64,000 nucleotides of DNA, from positions 27,428,002 to 27,492,001 of the forward strand of contig OY987242.1 of the NCBI GenBank assembly GCA_963920765.1, read 5' to 3'. Within the stretch, counting starts at the first letter, position 1; every line of letters starts with the position of its first letter. Made by a program: the position numbers and the translations under genes. The DNA is from Ulota crispa (Eukaryota; Streptophyta; Bryopsida; Orthotrichales; Orthotrichaceae). A model generated the notes under the pieces. It was not told the DNA's origin. It saw only the letters and a program-made list of their open reading frames with translations, and searched no databases. This document shows, in pieces, positions 1-11,533 of the stretch.

Positions 1-92
1 AATCAAAATCCATGTCATTAAGTACACAAACAAAAGAAAAAAAAGAAAAAAAATCAAATCCAAAGAACTTGCAACAAAAGTACTACTCTTAT

Positions 93-323
93 TAAGGTAG
101 GAGGTTCTAAAACCAAGCGGGTTCTAAAACCAATCAACTCTAGGAACTCCTGACATTTTGGAAACAATATCTACTACTCTCATTAATGAGTTAGGTGAGC
201 TTAGCAATATGCTAAGCTCACCTAACTCATTAATGAGAGTAGTAGATATTGTTTCCAAAATGTCAGGAGTTCCTAGAGTTGATTGGTTTTAGAACCCGCT
301 TGGTTTTAGAACCTCCTACCTTA
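93..323. repeat. Perfect 231-bp hairpin element (TAAGGTAG family)
   Basis: The segment is a palindrome with two 113-bp arms (93-205 and 211-323) and a 5-base loop. I found no mismatch between the arms. It begins TAAGGTAGGAGGTTC and ends with the reverse complement. The same outer ends occur on longer elements at 11925-12268 and 29618-29944, and the TAAGGTAG core on those at 33358-33890 and 43341-43739. The symmetric reading is a TA target duplication with AGGTAG termini. Arms without divergence suggest a very young foldback, or one kept identical by gene conversion. Confidence 0.85.
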
Positions 324-350
324 GTAACATTAACCTTAGTAACATTAACC
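321..350. repeat. Two-copy 15-bp tandem repeat
   Basis: The unit TTAGTAACATTAACC is repeated twice directly against the right end of the hairpin, followed by a third partial start. Confidence 0.7.
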
Positions 351-1226
351 TTAGATGACCAAACATTCACGGATTTGAAATGACCAATTCAATTGATTGA
401 GTTATGCAAAAAATAATTCAAACAGGGTTGATTTTTGTATTGGACAAACTTGGTGAAAATTGCTTGTGTTGATCTTCAATCACATGAGGAGCTCTTGTTC
501 AAATTGAGCTAAATTTAAAAAAACAAGTTGTCAAAGATTCCAGATTCATAACTGCAATCATTGTGTCAGTTCTGAGTTTTGAGGCAATCTTGTCACTCTC
601 TCATTTGGCTGGTCAAAACAAAGATTCATAACCCTTGTAACAACCAAAAAGTGCAAATCTAAACCTTCGAGATCCAATGAAATGAATTGGCATTACGTCC
701 AATCACGTTCTCAACCTTGCAGCTTTTCATGGTTACCTAATCCATGTAGCCTCTCAAAAGTCTCCCACGGAAGTACAAACGGAATTCTACGGGTTTTTCA
801 TGTCACTAGGAAGCCAAACCAGTTGACGTTACTGGACAATAAAAGTTACAGATGAATGAAATATATCTACTTCGTCTGCAGCAGCATACTTCAATTTCAC
901 TGTCACCACTCCACAAAGTTCAAGCTCATCAAGTGACAATCAGATGCCAAGGCAAATGTAGAAGTGATATCACTCTCAGCTCCGTGAGTGCAAGCACGTG
1001 GATTTCCAAGGATGTACCTCAAGATATCCAAGTTCCTGCACAGCCATTGCACCTAAGAAAATCAAATGTGCTCTGGATTTTGCACTTCAACTACAGACAG
1101 TGGGTTTCAGAGTAGCCACTTCTACTGTTGAAGCTGTCATCGTCGATTAGAACTTGCCATGTGATGCTCTCGCATTCTTCAACAACTCTTCCAATGTTGG
1201 AAATTGGCACCCAACAGTTTTCACTA
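351..1226. other. Intergenic stretch without a supported gene
   Basis: No open frame here has recognisable content. It lies downstream of the minus-strand helicase gene and may hold the 3' region of the small minus-strand frame at 1227-1496. Confidence 0.5.
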
Positions 1227-1496
1227 CTAAAACTCAGCTCTACGCTTTGGCTTTGTGATTGGAGATTCATCTTCATATGACTCCTCTTCCTCTATTAGAA
1301 CTTTGAGAGACGGTGGGGTTTCAAAAGTACCTGGCACTTTTGCCCCCTTCAATAGCTTTCCTTCTGTTGGTCCTTTCATTAAAATGTTGGAAGCACTTGG
1401 GTGTTGAACATTTTGCCTTCTTAACTGCCGATACTCTGATATACCCACAGCACATAGGATCAACAAAACTGACAGACCTAAGAGCACGATGTACAT
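1227..1496 (-). CDS. Possible small single-pass membrane protein (unrecognised)
   Basis: An 89-residue frame starts with a hydrophobic stretch (about residues 3-19, rich in Leu, Val and Ile), followed by a polar tail. The tail has an acidic run (EEEESYEDE) and a basic end (KPKRR). About 24 bases upstream of the ATG there is a good splice acceptor (TTTGACAG), so it could be the coding exon of a spliced transcript. I do not recognise a family. It lies on the same strand as the helicase gene, 240 bases beyond that gene's stop codon. It could be a small real gene, a remnant or chance, so confidence is low. Confidence 0.3.
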   Translation of the reverse strand: MYIVLLGLSVLLILCAVGISEYRQLRRQNVQHPSASNILMKGPTEGKLLKGAKVPGTFETPPSLKVLIEEEESYEDESPITKPKRRAEF

Positions 1497-1732
1497 TCCT
1501 TTTAGTCAATATACACCTCCTGTCAAAGAAGTGATATTAGAATATCCATCATAGATTATGCATGCTATATCCAAACAACACAATCTTTGGTGCGTTGGAT
1601 TCCTCTTTCATTTTCCAACTGGAACGAATAGAAATTTGACCAGTCTAACCATGCTCGACAGCAAAAATGGGGATTTGGGTGTCCGTACCTCGGCTTGCCC
1701 ATGAGAAACGGATGTAGTTGAAGAAGGTGACT

Positions 1733-4700
1733 TCAAGTCTCGTAAGCACTCCCAGGGATATCATGAATTGGTCGTCCTTTCTCATTTCGAGCCATGATGC
1801 GCCTTGCCATGGCTACTTGTTTCCCAAGAGCGAAAACGAAGACCTTGCCCGTGCCTCCTGCACCTCGAGCGGTCCTGCCAACTCGTCTCACATACTCGCT
1901 TGGATCACGAGGGAAGTCAAACAGTACCACATGCTCAACATCAAACGAGTCCAATCCCCGGGAAGCTCTGAAAGGTGCCAAGAGACCATCGTTAGCTATT
2001 ATTCACTTAAAAATTCACTTAACAGAAACATTTGCCCAAGCCACTGAACTCTGAATGGACATGGGGTTGCCTGCTGTCATTTATAGTGGCCTACAACCTC
2101 TCGCTTTGGAAGATTGTATAAGAAAGTCACACAGTGATAAATATTTGGTTACAGAGGATTGAGATACTGTATCCAAACAGCTCTCAAGAGCTCTATACAT
2201 CTCACTCATATTGACTTGGTTAACCAGAAAGACAAAGAGTTCAGTGAGGGGGGTATCAGCCAAGTACCTATCTGTGCACACTAGAAACAGGCTCTTGCTT
2301 GGTTGTGCTTCTAGAAACTGCTGCATACTCTCTAGCCTCGCCTCTTGTGAAAGGGCGGCATGGTAAGGAAGCACCATAAGCTTAGAACTGCTGCGGTCAT
2401 GGCGCTGTAACGCATTTTCGACATCTCTACATGTTTCAATCTGCACATAAAAAAAAGTAGTCTGCAATGGTAAGTATCCAGCCATGATCGTACCATGCCT
2501 CCGATCCCAAGTAGAGCGTTGAACGAAAATAAGTGCTTAAATTCTTAGACTAATACAAGAATTTAAACAAAAAACTTAGTAGTTGCGGAGACTCAAACAG
2601 GCAACCTTACCTTGTTGCAGAAGACAATTGTCTTTGAGACGGGCCTTTGATCTACTAGTTGTAAGAGCACTGCCTTCTTGCTCAAAAACGCTTTTTCAGG
2701 TGTCTTCTCCTCTCCCTCCGTTCCGCTGCAGTCCACCAACACCTGCTCTCCACAAAGAAAATCTCATAAGTGCCATGAAAATGAAAAGAAATTACACCTG
2801 TTGTTAAAAAGAAGGTTTGCAAGTGAGTAGACAAAACAATGAAAAAAATCGGCCAGGCAAGGATTGGCAGAGAAAGTGTGAATTAGTGTAACAACCTCCT
2901 GAAGGCCAACGGCAGTGCGATGCAAAGTTGGTCCCATCAGAGGAACAGCATCAGGATATCTTGTAAGAAGGCTGTCATGTATGTCGACAGGAAGAGTTGC
3001 CGTCACATGCACATACTGCACACGCTTTGATGCTGCCTGCTCTAATGTTTGCAAGACTTCCGTAAATTCTTGGTCATCGCACAAAATATCCACTTCGTCC
3101 AACACCACCCTGCATATTATGAAAGTTGAGAAAAATGAGTAAGTACTGCTTTAGAAACAGTGATTATTCATCACTTTTCAAATAGACTGAGGGAGAAAAT
3201 CCTCTAGCTTTGAGCCTTTCTACTGCTAAACTAATCCAGAAACATCATCAGAGATTTGCAACAAACGCTTCATCTATATATATATATATATATATAAAAG
3301 TTGAAAATTGGATGGCCCTGCACCGGCATCACTGACCAATATTAGGGGTTATTGTAGCACAGAAATGCATAATGATTTAGAAAAGATTGGGCTCCAAAAC
3401 GGGCAGGGACATACGTCTTTAGATTGTCAAGCTTGAGAGAACCTTTCTCAAGGTGCTGAAGGAAACGACCTGGAGTAGCAACCACTATATCAGCACCTTG
3501 TGCCAGGCTTTCCACTTGAGTCTTCCATTTGAATCCACCTGTCAATACGATGGACCTAAAGGGGGCACCGCCTCTCGAAAATGCTCGGCAAACATTCAGA
3601 ACCTGTGATAGTCATAAACAACGAAAGGGATGTTGAGTGACATGACCTCTTTGTTAGAGCAAACTTTTATTACAAAGAATATCACATTTAAGGCATTAAC
3701 ATTTAAGAATCAACCTAGGGGTTTTCTCACATAAGCATCACTTGTAATAGCTTAATCTCTACACTAGATATTTTGAAATACTAAACATCACTCCGTCGTG
3801 TCCTCAAAGCGGATCACTTAGCCATCTGATACAGTAGCCCGAGACTATACTAAAAGAAGCCAAGGCAATATATCACCTCTAACTTAATCATAAAGAACAA
3901 CTGTAGAAGACACGACAACAATTAAATGTACCAACCTGGACTGCAAGCTCGCTTGTAGGCACCAAAACAAGGATTCGAGGCTTTTTATTTAGTTGCTTTA
4001 TCTGGCTCTTCCCTTCCTCCGTCCGTAACATTTGAACAAGAGGAGCTAAGTAGGCCAGAGTTTTGCCCGATCCGGTTTGATCTGCGACAATACAGCTCTG
4101 TCCTCCCAAAATAGGCTTGAATGCCATGGCCTGGAAAACATCACTCGGATGACTAAGCAGAATGGCCTTCACCTCACTCAATAAATGACAAACTGCCTAC
4201 ATGGCACTTACATATCTCACCAACTTGTTTCCGGGCTAGAAGAGCCTCTCGAAATGCACGTTTGTGATGTTATTCAACTGCTTAATATATTCAGCAAGTT
4301 CATAATCAGTGATAAAAACCCCTGATTGCCAAAGCCAAAAACGGTTTGGAAGCAACAATCCATAACAGGAAAATTCAAAATACATCTTGCAATTAACAGT
4401 CAGTTAATTATTATTCCTCATGCGTAACCATGCATGGTTTATCCCTGTCTGTTCAAGGGCAGAAGAGGGTGAAAATCCCAAGTTGCCACACTTATATCTA
4501 AGGCTGGATAGAATATTTGCAATGCAAAGGATCTAGGCTTTGACCACCACTCACCTGAATTGCAGAAGGTTTGTTTAATTGAAGGGTCTTCAAAGCGGCG
4601 ATGACCTCCTCGGTAGCTCCCACATCCTTAAAAGACTTGGTGCTAAAAAACTCTGCAGCCAAACTAGGATCGTAATTAGTGCGAGTCTTCAAGTCCCTAA

Positions 4701-6991
4701 AGCCACGCGGTTTCACCACAGTCACATTGCTGGGAACCTCCTCAGTTGAACGAGCTTCTTGTGACTTAACAGGTTCTCCCTTTACAACGAGTTTTTCCCC
4801 ATCCTCGACCTCAGCTTTAGAACCGAGCTTTTTATGTGTCTGTAATCTCAGTTCATCCAAAAGATTTGACCGCACAGGCGTGGAATCACGAGGCTTTCGG
4901 TCTGCCATTTTTCGACCTTCATATTCCTCCTCAACATCGTCTTCATCAATGTCAATAACTCCAGGGTTCATCTCTCCCTGTTTCCTATCTTCTTCCCTCA
5001 CTACTCGCTCCACGTCCTTCCAAGCAGTCTCTTTGCTTCTCCCGTTGGTGGCGCTTCTTGCTTCCAAACCTGCTGTTTCGACTGATGAGTACTCAGCTGT
5101 GGTTGAAGCAGCACCAGAGTCCCGGGAGAATATGGCTCCCACTGGTGGCCATTGTTGTTCTATCTCCTCCTCAGTGGAAAGGTTGTTTGGCTCAGAGAAT
5201 GGCTTCTTCTCAGTGCTGCTTTCGGCTTCAAGTAGAGGAGCAACATCTGAGGAAGAACTAGTTAGGAGATGGCCAGCAGGTGGCCAAGATTGCTCAACAT
5301 CAACAGAACTTGTATTATCAACACCAACAACAGAGCTTGATACAGCATTCAAGCTCAATTCCGGTTTGAATTCCAGCGCTAGAGCTCCATCACGAGGAGA
5401 CTCAGACTCCGAAGCTCCTGATTTCAGCGTCTCTTTCTGTTTGAAATCCCGACCAAACAGCCTCAGTCTCGTAGGTCTTACAGCTTTGACAACTCGGGGT
5501 GGTTCTTCCGGCAGGTCATCATCTGATTCATCTTCATCTTCATCATCGTCTGAATACATGTCCTCCGTTTCATCCTCCTCGTCCTCCTCATCGTAAGCCC
5601 CTGTAACACCGATACTAAAACCGTAAGGCACCGGATTGCGTCAGCTATATTAAACCCTGTTAAAAAAAACTCAAACACAACGATACCAATTTGATCACAA
5701 CAGAGTTTGGCTCTAGTGCCCATGGTGATCTCTCTAGAGCTTCTGTAAAGACCACGCATTGAAAGCACATTCCTACATATTGGCTTAAATGCTTAGACTG
5801 ACAAAAAGAGAATCGTCTACCTTCCACCATTATGTCACGAAACTAAAGTAAAAAACGTCAAACTTAAACACCACATTGCACATTCTAACCGAAGAGAACT
5901 AGAAATAGTGATTCGAACTGCTAAATTTCTGAGGCTTCGGGTATGTTCACACTTGGTGTTAAGAGGGGTATTAGCAAAGGAAAATTAGATGCATTTGGAC
6001 ACACCTTTAGACTGCATTCATGTTGCTAATACCCCTCCTAACACCAAGTGTGAACATACCCGAGCACACATACTGCATGATAGAGCCGTAACTGTATGTT
6101 AGAAGCATAAACCCTACCACTAAACCCTAAAAGTGTAACATCGTATCTTCCACCACCAATTCATGAAACCATAGTCAAAATTGATCAAATGCAGCACAAT
6201 ATATTCGAAAAAACACTCTAAAAAGGAGTAAACTGGACTGCTAACATACTTGAAAATTTTCAGATACATGTACTACATGATAAAACAGCTCAAACCCTAA
6301 GTCTCGAGAGATGCAATAAGGTACCGCCTTGGCGCACGCCCTTGACACTGAAACCTCCCGAGGGTCCAGCCATGGAGGCTTCCATGGCCTTGTACCAGCC
6401 CTCTTCAGACACATCGCCGGCCACCGCCATAGTTGTAGGTTTCCAATTCAAATCTTCCGCACTAGGGTTGGGCCAAGAATCCGCATCCTCAACTCCCCAA
6501 ACAATCACTTTCTCTCCAGTCTTCTCGTCATGAATTTCAAAGGCTCCATTGTGCATCTTCTTCTCCGCTAATCGACGGAGCTCATCATACCTCCCAACTC
6601 CTCTCCCTGCTCCTCTTCCTCCTCCTCTCCCTCTCCCTCTAGTGTTACCATTCCCTCCTGTACCCCTGTAACCCCTCCCATTGCCCCTGTACCCGCGCCC
6701 TCGCCCTTCTTCTTGCGAACCATAATCCTCTCTACCAGACCTCTCTCTGTCGGAATCCTTGGACAATGTCCCGGAGCTTCTGCGGTCCTGGCCCCAATTG
6801 CTATTCCCTCTACCTCGGGACGATCTCCCTCCAGCTCTCTGGGCCACTACCTGCGACAACTGCCGGATTCTCTGCACTGGTGCACATTGTGGCTCGATAC
6901 CAGAAATGCCAGCACCGCTCCAGAACGAAGATGAGGTGGAACTTGACGCGCATTGAGGCTGGAGCACGCCGGCACACGCCGTGAACTGCAT
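1733..6991 (-). CDS. RH50: DEAD-box ATP-dependent RNA helicase 50-like, plastid
   Basis: Exons, 5' to 3' on the minus strand: 6991-6325, 5600-4555, 4130-3936, 3602-3415, 3109-2896, 2742-2611, 2440-2268, 1967-1733. These total 2850 bp and encode 949 aa, with GT-AG introns and consistent phases. The core contains a Q-motif region ending SAIQ (569-571), Walker A DQTGSGKT (588-595), PTSELA, TPGRF, a DEAD-box variant DEVD (703-706), TAT, VFCNK, SRGLD and RRVGRTAR (899-906). DEVD with the TDRASRG and [11 protein letters not shown] contexts fits plant RH50, a plastid 23S-4.5S rRNA maturation factor in Arabidopsis. The roughly 560-residue N-terminal extension starts with a Ser/Ala/Arg-rich transit-like segment. 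It continues into a Gly-Arg (RGRG) tract at about residues 75-130 and an acidic DEEDEED region at the start of exon 2. RH39 is a less likely alternative. The start is the first ATG of the open exon; a further in-frame start was not seen. Confidence 0.9.
3275..3296. repeat. (TA)n microsatellite in a helicase intron
   Basis: Eleven TA units lie in intron 4 of the RH50-like gene. Confidence 0.9.
5938..6062. repeat. 125-bp foldback in intron 1 of the RH50-like gene
   Basis: Arms of about 40 bp begin CGGGTATGTTCACACTTGGT and end with the near-perfect reverse complement, around a 45-base centre. This is a short MITE-like element. No convincing target duplication was seen. Confidence 0.8.
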
Positions 6992-7359
6992 TGCAATTGT
7001 GAGTGCAACTACAACTGCAATTTTTACAGCGTTTTAGAGAATTGAGTGATTGAGTCCGGCCATGGAGGAAGTGCACGCTGGTGCGAAAATCTGAGAGATG
7101 AGTAGGAATTCGGTAAGTTAAGGTGGGGAATTTTGTTCGATTTCATGCGAGAGCGAGCACTGAGTAGGGGTATGGGCTTAGGGGATAAGGTGGGGGAAGG
7201 GTTCATTGAGCGCTCATCTAGCGCTGATCCTCATGAGTCATGACCGAGGTTTTTGTTAGCTATACAAAACCTACAAGGTTGTATGACTGCTTTTCTATAA
7301 GGTAGGTGTCATAAGCGTAAAACTAAGGGTTTTGGAGTAAGAAAATCAGTTGATGAACT

Positions 7360-7707
7360 TTAACTCCTAAATGTCGTGGCGGACAAAAAATTGTCCTTCG
7401 GTAGATTCTGTGATTTAGAAAAAAGTAGTTTTTCGTGACCATAAACACATGGTCCATCATGGAAGACAAAAAATTACCTCTTGAGATGCATTCATTTTCT
7501 TTTGTAACCCAAATTGTGATAAGATTTAGAAACATGGTGTTAGCTCCCAAGTTGCCCTTCTTGCAAATTTCATGAGGGCACCATGCACTATTGACTTTTC
7601 CAACTTTTTGAAGCAATACTATTGGTGCCCATGTGCAAAACATTGTAGATTGCTACAGGCAGAGCAAGCCGGCAAGCCATGGTGATCCATCCGTCCTTTA
7701 AGGGTAA
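7360..7707. mobile_element. TTAA-flanked short element E1
   Basis: The left boundary is TTAA followed by CTCCTAAATG. The right boundary is CCTTTAAGGG followed by TAAA. Its interior resembles E4 (10049-10455) and, inverted, E7 (41676-42053). It interrupts the TAAGGTAG element at 7298-8284. The right copy of the target site is degenerate (GTAA). Confidence 0.6.
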
Positions 7708-7719
7708 AAAAATGTAGTG

Positions 7720-7956
7720 TTAACCCCTAAAGGAGTGAGAGACTGGCGCTGCGACCAGTAGAATATGGGGTATTTTTCTTGTATTTGGAATGGATCCTCA
7801 CCTCTACTACATTTGAGATTAACAAAGAAGTTGGAGAATAGATCAAATGCGGTTTTAGTGAGCTATTTGAGATCCCAAATTAAAACTTCTTACTTGTAGC
7901 AAATACCGATTATAGGGCAGCGTATATACTATGCCCTATGGTCCTCTAAGGGTTAA
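7720..7956. mobile_element. TTAA-flanked short element E2
   Basis: It is bounded by TTAA on both sides, with termini CCCCTAAAGGA and TCCTCTAAGGG. It is 237 bp long including both TTAA copies and is the second insertion in the same host repeat. Confidence 0.65.
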
Positions 7957-8347
7957 GTTGGGAAGAGGAAATAAAAAAATATTAGCATCAATTTGAAAGT
8001 TATGATTGTAAACATTTGTTCACATAGATTTTTCAAAGTCCTAAATCAGCTAAAATGTATAATTTTGAGTAGGAGATGTCTTTAGTGTGCTCCTGTGCTT
8101 ATAATACTAACTTAAGAACTTCTTAAATAGTGACGGATGGGACACTCAAAACCATCATGTTGGTCATCCAAAACCATCACTTTGTCACCCATAACCAATT
8201 TTTTTTAACTATTAGTCATTGACATCATTGACACAATTAGGTATTGGGATGGGGACACCAACGGTGAGGGGTGCTCCTACCATAAACCTTTATATATTTT
8301 ACATTTTTTTTCATCTTTTTTGTTCCTGACTATTATTATTGTTTTGT

Positions 8348-8663
8348 AATAAGGTAGGAACACCAATAAGTATTAGTGTCCCCATAATCGTCAATTTTGA
8401 AATCTTGAAAAACATGTGGAAATGAATAGATGTAATTACGAGGATGTACAACATGTGAACATGAAACCTTAGAATTGGTTATGGATGCAATGGCAATTTG
8501 CTCTTTAAAAATTCACAACTTATTTTCACAGTACCCAAATAATACATTCAAAAGTGCAAACTCATTACTTTTTTGTTCTTAATAGGATCCTATAATTAAC
8601 TATTTATTAATACTCATCATGTTCAAAACCCTTAAACTGACGCTTATGGGTGCTTACCTTATT
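8348..8663. mobile_element. TAAGGTA-type MITE
   Basis: Ends AATAAGGTAGGAACACCAAT and, inverted, AATAAGGTAAGCACCCATAA delimit 316 bp without coding content. Confidence 0.6.
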
Positions 8664-10048
8664 ATAGTATTTTGTAAAATCTAGCAGGGGGTTTCAGAGT
8701 TTAGGGGAGATCAAAATTTTGTCACTAGTAAAACCGACTTTTTTTTTCATGAGGAAACCAACCAAACATTTCTTGTGATTCTTGATTTGTCATGAGAAAA
8801 ATCAAAGCTTTTTTTCACATTGAGGGGCCCATAAAACTTCAAGTATCACTTTCCTAAGCTCTATCACTTGAAATGAAAATGAGAATTGTCAAGGAGACAT
8901 CAAGCCTACCTTCATCGATTCACCCCTTTGCAAGAGAAGGGAGACAAATAAGGCAAAAATGGAAGGAGGGGGAATTGACGGGAGAAATCACAAGTATTTT
9001 GCTCAAAGAAGGGAAGAGGAAAAATTGCTACGGGAAAACAAGTTTGGTGAGAAAATGAGTAAAGACGCGATATTCGTTAATTTGGGAAAAATGGTACATT
9101 TTGGAGTTTTCAACAAGTGAGTGAGGAAGTTTGACTAGATCACCTCAAACCGACACGTGCCCTTACCTGAGAGGAGGGATTTGCGAGGGAAAAAATCTTG
9201 GTGCCTTAGATTGAATATGATACCTTCAAATCTGGTTTTAAAGTAACTTTTTGGGTTTGAGGGGAAAACAAATTGGGACCCTGTTTTTCCCGAAATTAAC
9301 GAATATCGTGTTTAAAGCTTTGTAACCCCTAATGAATGGCAGTCAACATTGGAACAGGTGCCATGGTTTGGTTCTTATTATTGGCTTGTACAGTAGTGCA
9401 AAAAACCTTATTTGTAATCTCTGCGGAGCTCAAATACATATATTTATATATGGCCATCAATTACTCAAGAAAGAGACGTTTAAAGAAAGATGCATTAATT
9501 TTTTAAAATCATGTAATTTTAAAGTAGTAGAATTGCACTTTTGAATGGACTATGGGCCATTAGGGCTTAACTTCCCAAAGGTTTGAGGGATGCTAAACTT
9601 GGATAATGAATGTTCCAGATCTCTCAATATGTACTCATGCCACTTAATCCCTAGTGTGAAAAGAAATTATCCTTGAATTTACTATTCATTTTAAGTTTAG
9701 TGAGCATCATTCTATATTCCACTTGTTAAGTGATCAATTCACTATCTATGAGACATATTTGATGAGCAAAGGTGGCAATTAAAGAATTTTGAAAGCTTTC
9801 AAAAGCAAAAATCAAATTTTATTGAGTCAATTGAGAGAGCCACCAGAGAGCCAAGGGGTGCAGATGCCTTCACAAAGCTACTTAAATTATTGAATTTGAA
9901 TGAAACATATGTATTATGCATAAAATAAATTTGTACAACCAAAGCATGTACAATTCATTTGAAATAAAGCAATGTCAATTAAAGATCCAGATTATTTCAA
10001 AACTTTCATTTACTTTAGAATGATGAACTTCTTGCCAAATGCTCCCTT
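8664..10048. other. Intergenic repeats, no gene
   Basis: The stretch is AT-rich. An inverted repeat spans about 9059-9316, with arms carrying CGATATTCGTTAATTTGGG and its reverse complement. TTAA-type element E3 follows it. No coding signal was found; the short frames have no recognisable domains. Confidence 0.5.
9322..9570. mobile_element. TTAA-type short element E3
   Basis: The left terminus is GTAA then CCCCTAATGAATGGC. The right terminus is GGCCATTAGGGC then TTAA. The ends are imperfect, so this is a weaker member. Confidence 0.45.
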
Positions 10049-10455
10049 TTAACCCTTAAAAGCAAAAGAGGAAAATTTTCATCCCCTCCATGACAAAAAA
10101 AACACCCTAGTGGGGAAGAGGTTGTGTTTCATTTGATGTTTTTGCAAAAGTGGTCATAAACATATAGTTTATCTTGGAAAACAAAAAACCTCGCAAAAAA
10201 CAACCTCATCAAATGCACTCATATTTTTAGATATCCCAAAGTGTAAGAAGATTCACAAACATAGTTTGAGGTCTTATACATGTTGCTCTTCTTGCAATTT
10301 TCATGAGTGCATCATGCATTGTTGACTTTTGCAATTTTTGAAAACAATATTACAATGGGTGGGCACTTGCCACACCATTATAAAGATCATTGTAAAGCAC
10401 TATAAAGCATTGTAGAGGGGGAGACACAATGACCAAGGAGGCATTTAGGGGTTAA
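10049..10455. mobile_element. TTAA-flanked short element E4
   Basis: TTAA sits on both sides, with termini CCCTTAAAAGC and GCATTTAGGGG. The interior is clearly related to E1 (7360-7707), for example the stretch around TTCATGAGGGCACCATGCA in E1, and to E7 in inverted orientation. Confidence 0.7.
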
Positions 10456-10479
10456 AAAATAGTATCACTTTATAAGAAA

Positions 10480-10952
10480 CTAGTATACATGCACACGCTT
10501 TGCATGAATTGGGCATGTATGGGTAATGAAACATTCAACTTTACAAAAAATTGATATCTCAATAATTCAATCTAGATATATTGTACAAAAATCAATCTCA
10601 CAATTGGTCTAGAATCTAACCTTCATACACCATCATTTTGGTGAGACCAAAAATACCAATGGCATGGCTTCATCACAATGCTACTCTTTAATACTTTGCT
10701 AGGAGGTGTTTGGCATTTTATTAAATTTCTAGCACATGGTTGGAAGGCATTTGATGTTCTATATTTGGAGCATGGTTTATTGTTTCAACTTCCACCAAAA
10801 AGTTCTAAAACATTTTGGAAAATGATATGATTGGAGGACACTTGGTGTTCTATATCTTGAGTGTCTTTTGTTGCTTCAACTTACAAAAAAAACTTCTAGA
10901 AGGTTCTAGATAAGGGCGTACTCAAAGAAATCCTCCCACTTAGTGGTATAGA
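10480..10952 (-). mobile_element. Non-autonomous Helitron, 473 bp
   Basis: Read on the minus strand, it starts TCTATACCACTAAGTGGGAGG after an A and ends CTAG before a T. A short palindromic stem CATGCA/TGCATG lies just before the terminal TATACTAG. These are the hallmarks of Helitrons: no target duplication, insertion between A and T, TC start, CTRR end and a subterminal 3' hairpin. It matches the Helitron at 22638-24063 and provides that copy's empty site at 10688-10691. Confidence 0.85.
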
Positions 10953-11202
10953 TAGATAGATAGTTTTTGGTATTTCTTCTCCTCTTGAGAAAAAGATCAA
11001 TCAATTTTTATGAAGGAAGCTCAAGGATTTGTATGAAGGAAGCTCAAGGATTTGTATGAAGGAAGCTAAAGGATTTGAAGAAGGGAAGCACAACAACCTT
11101 AATGTGAGGTTTCCCAAGGATTGTTGACCTTCCATAGTTTCAAAATTCTAGAAAGTTCTAGAAAAGGGCGTGGAGTGAGTGCCTCCCACTTAGTAGTATA
11201 GA
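10953..11202 (-). mobile_element. Second Helitron 5' terminus fragment
   Basis: A second TCTATACTACTAAGTGGGAGG 5' end (preceded by A) lies at 11202, directly upstream of the complete element on the minus strand. It shares the GGCGTGGAGTGAG/TTCTAGAA context. It contains three direct 23-bp repeats at 11009-11077 (unit TATGAAGGAAGCTCAAGG and following bases). Confidence 0.6.
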
Positions 11203-11533
11203 TAATGATTGGAAGAGGTAACATTGTGTGTTGATGACACTAGACAATTTGTGCTTGACAACAAAAAATTGTCAAATTCTTTCAAAATTTTGACATTGGT
11301 TGCTCCAATTTGAAAACAAAAACTACTGAAACATGAACAAAATCACTAATCTCTCCAAAAAGAACATACGAATCACCAACATTTGGATGAAATTATTAAA
11401 ATCAACCGATTCTACAAATGGTTGTGCACATATTTCTTCTTTCACTTGCATGCATTCTTATATCAGTTGGACTAGAATGTCAAGGTAAGATGCATAGAAT
11501 GTCAAGGTAAGATGCAAGGCTACCATAAAAACA

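Larger units (their letters stand above)
7298..8284. mobile_element. TAAGGTAG-family element, interrupted by two TTAA elements
   Basis: The left end TAAGGTAGGTGTCATAAGCG, the segments 7298-7359, 7708-7719 and 7957-8284, and the right end CTCCTACCATA align in order. They match the reverse complement of the element at 33358-33890. The two gaps are exactly the inserted elements at 7360-7707 and 7720-7956. The host carries only one copy of the GGTGAC-type motif that is tandemly expanded in the 33-kb copy. Confidence 0.65.

Noticed and set aside
4679..5596. 305-codon plus-strand frame rich in Ser
   Set aside because: It is the antisense of exon 2 of the RH50-like helicase; the Ser runs mirror acidic codons on the minus strand.
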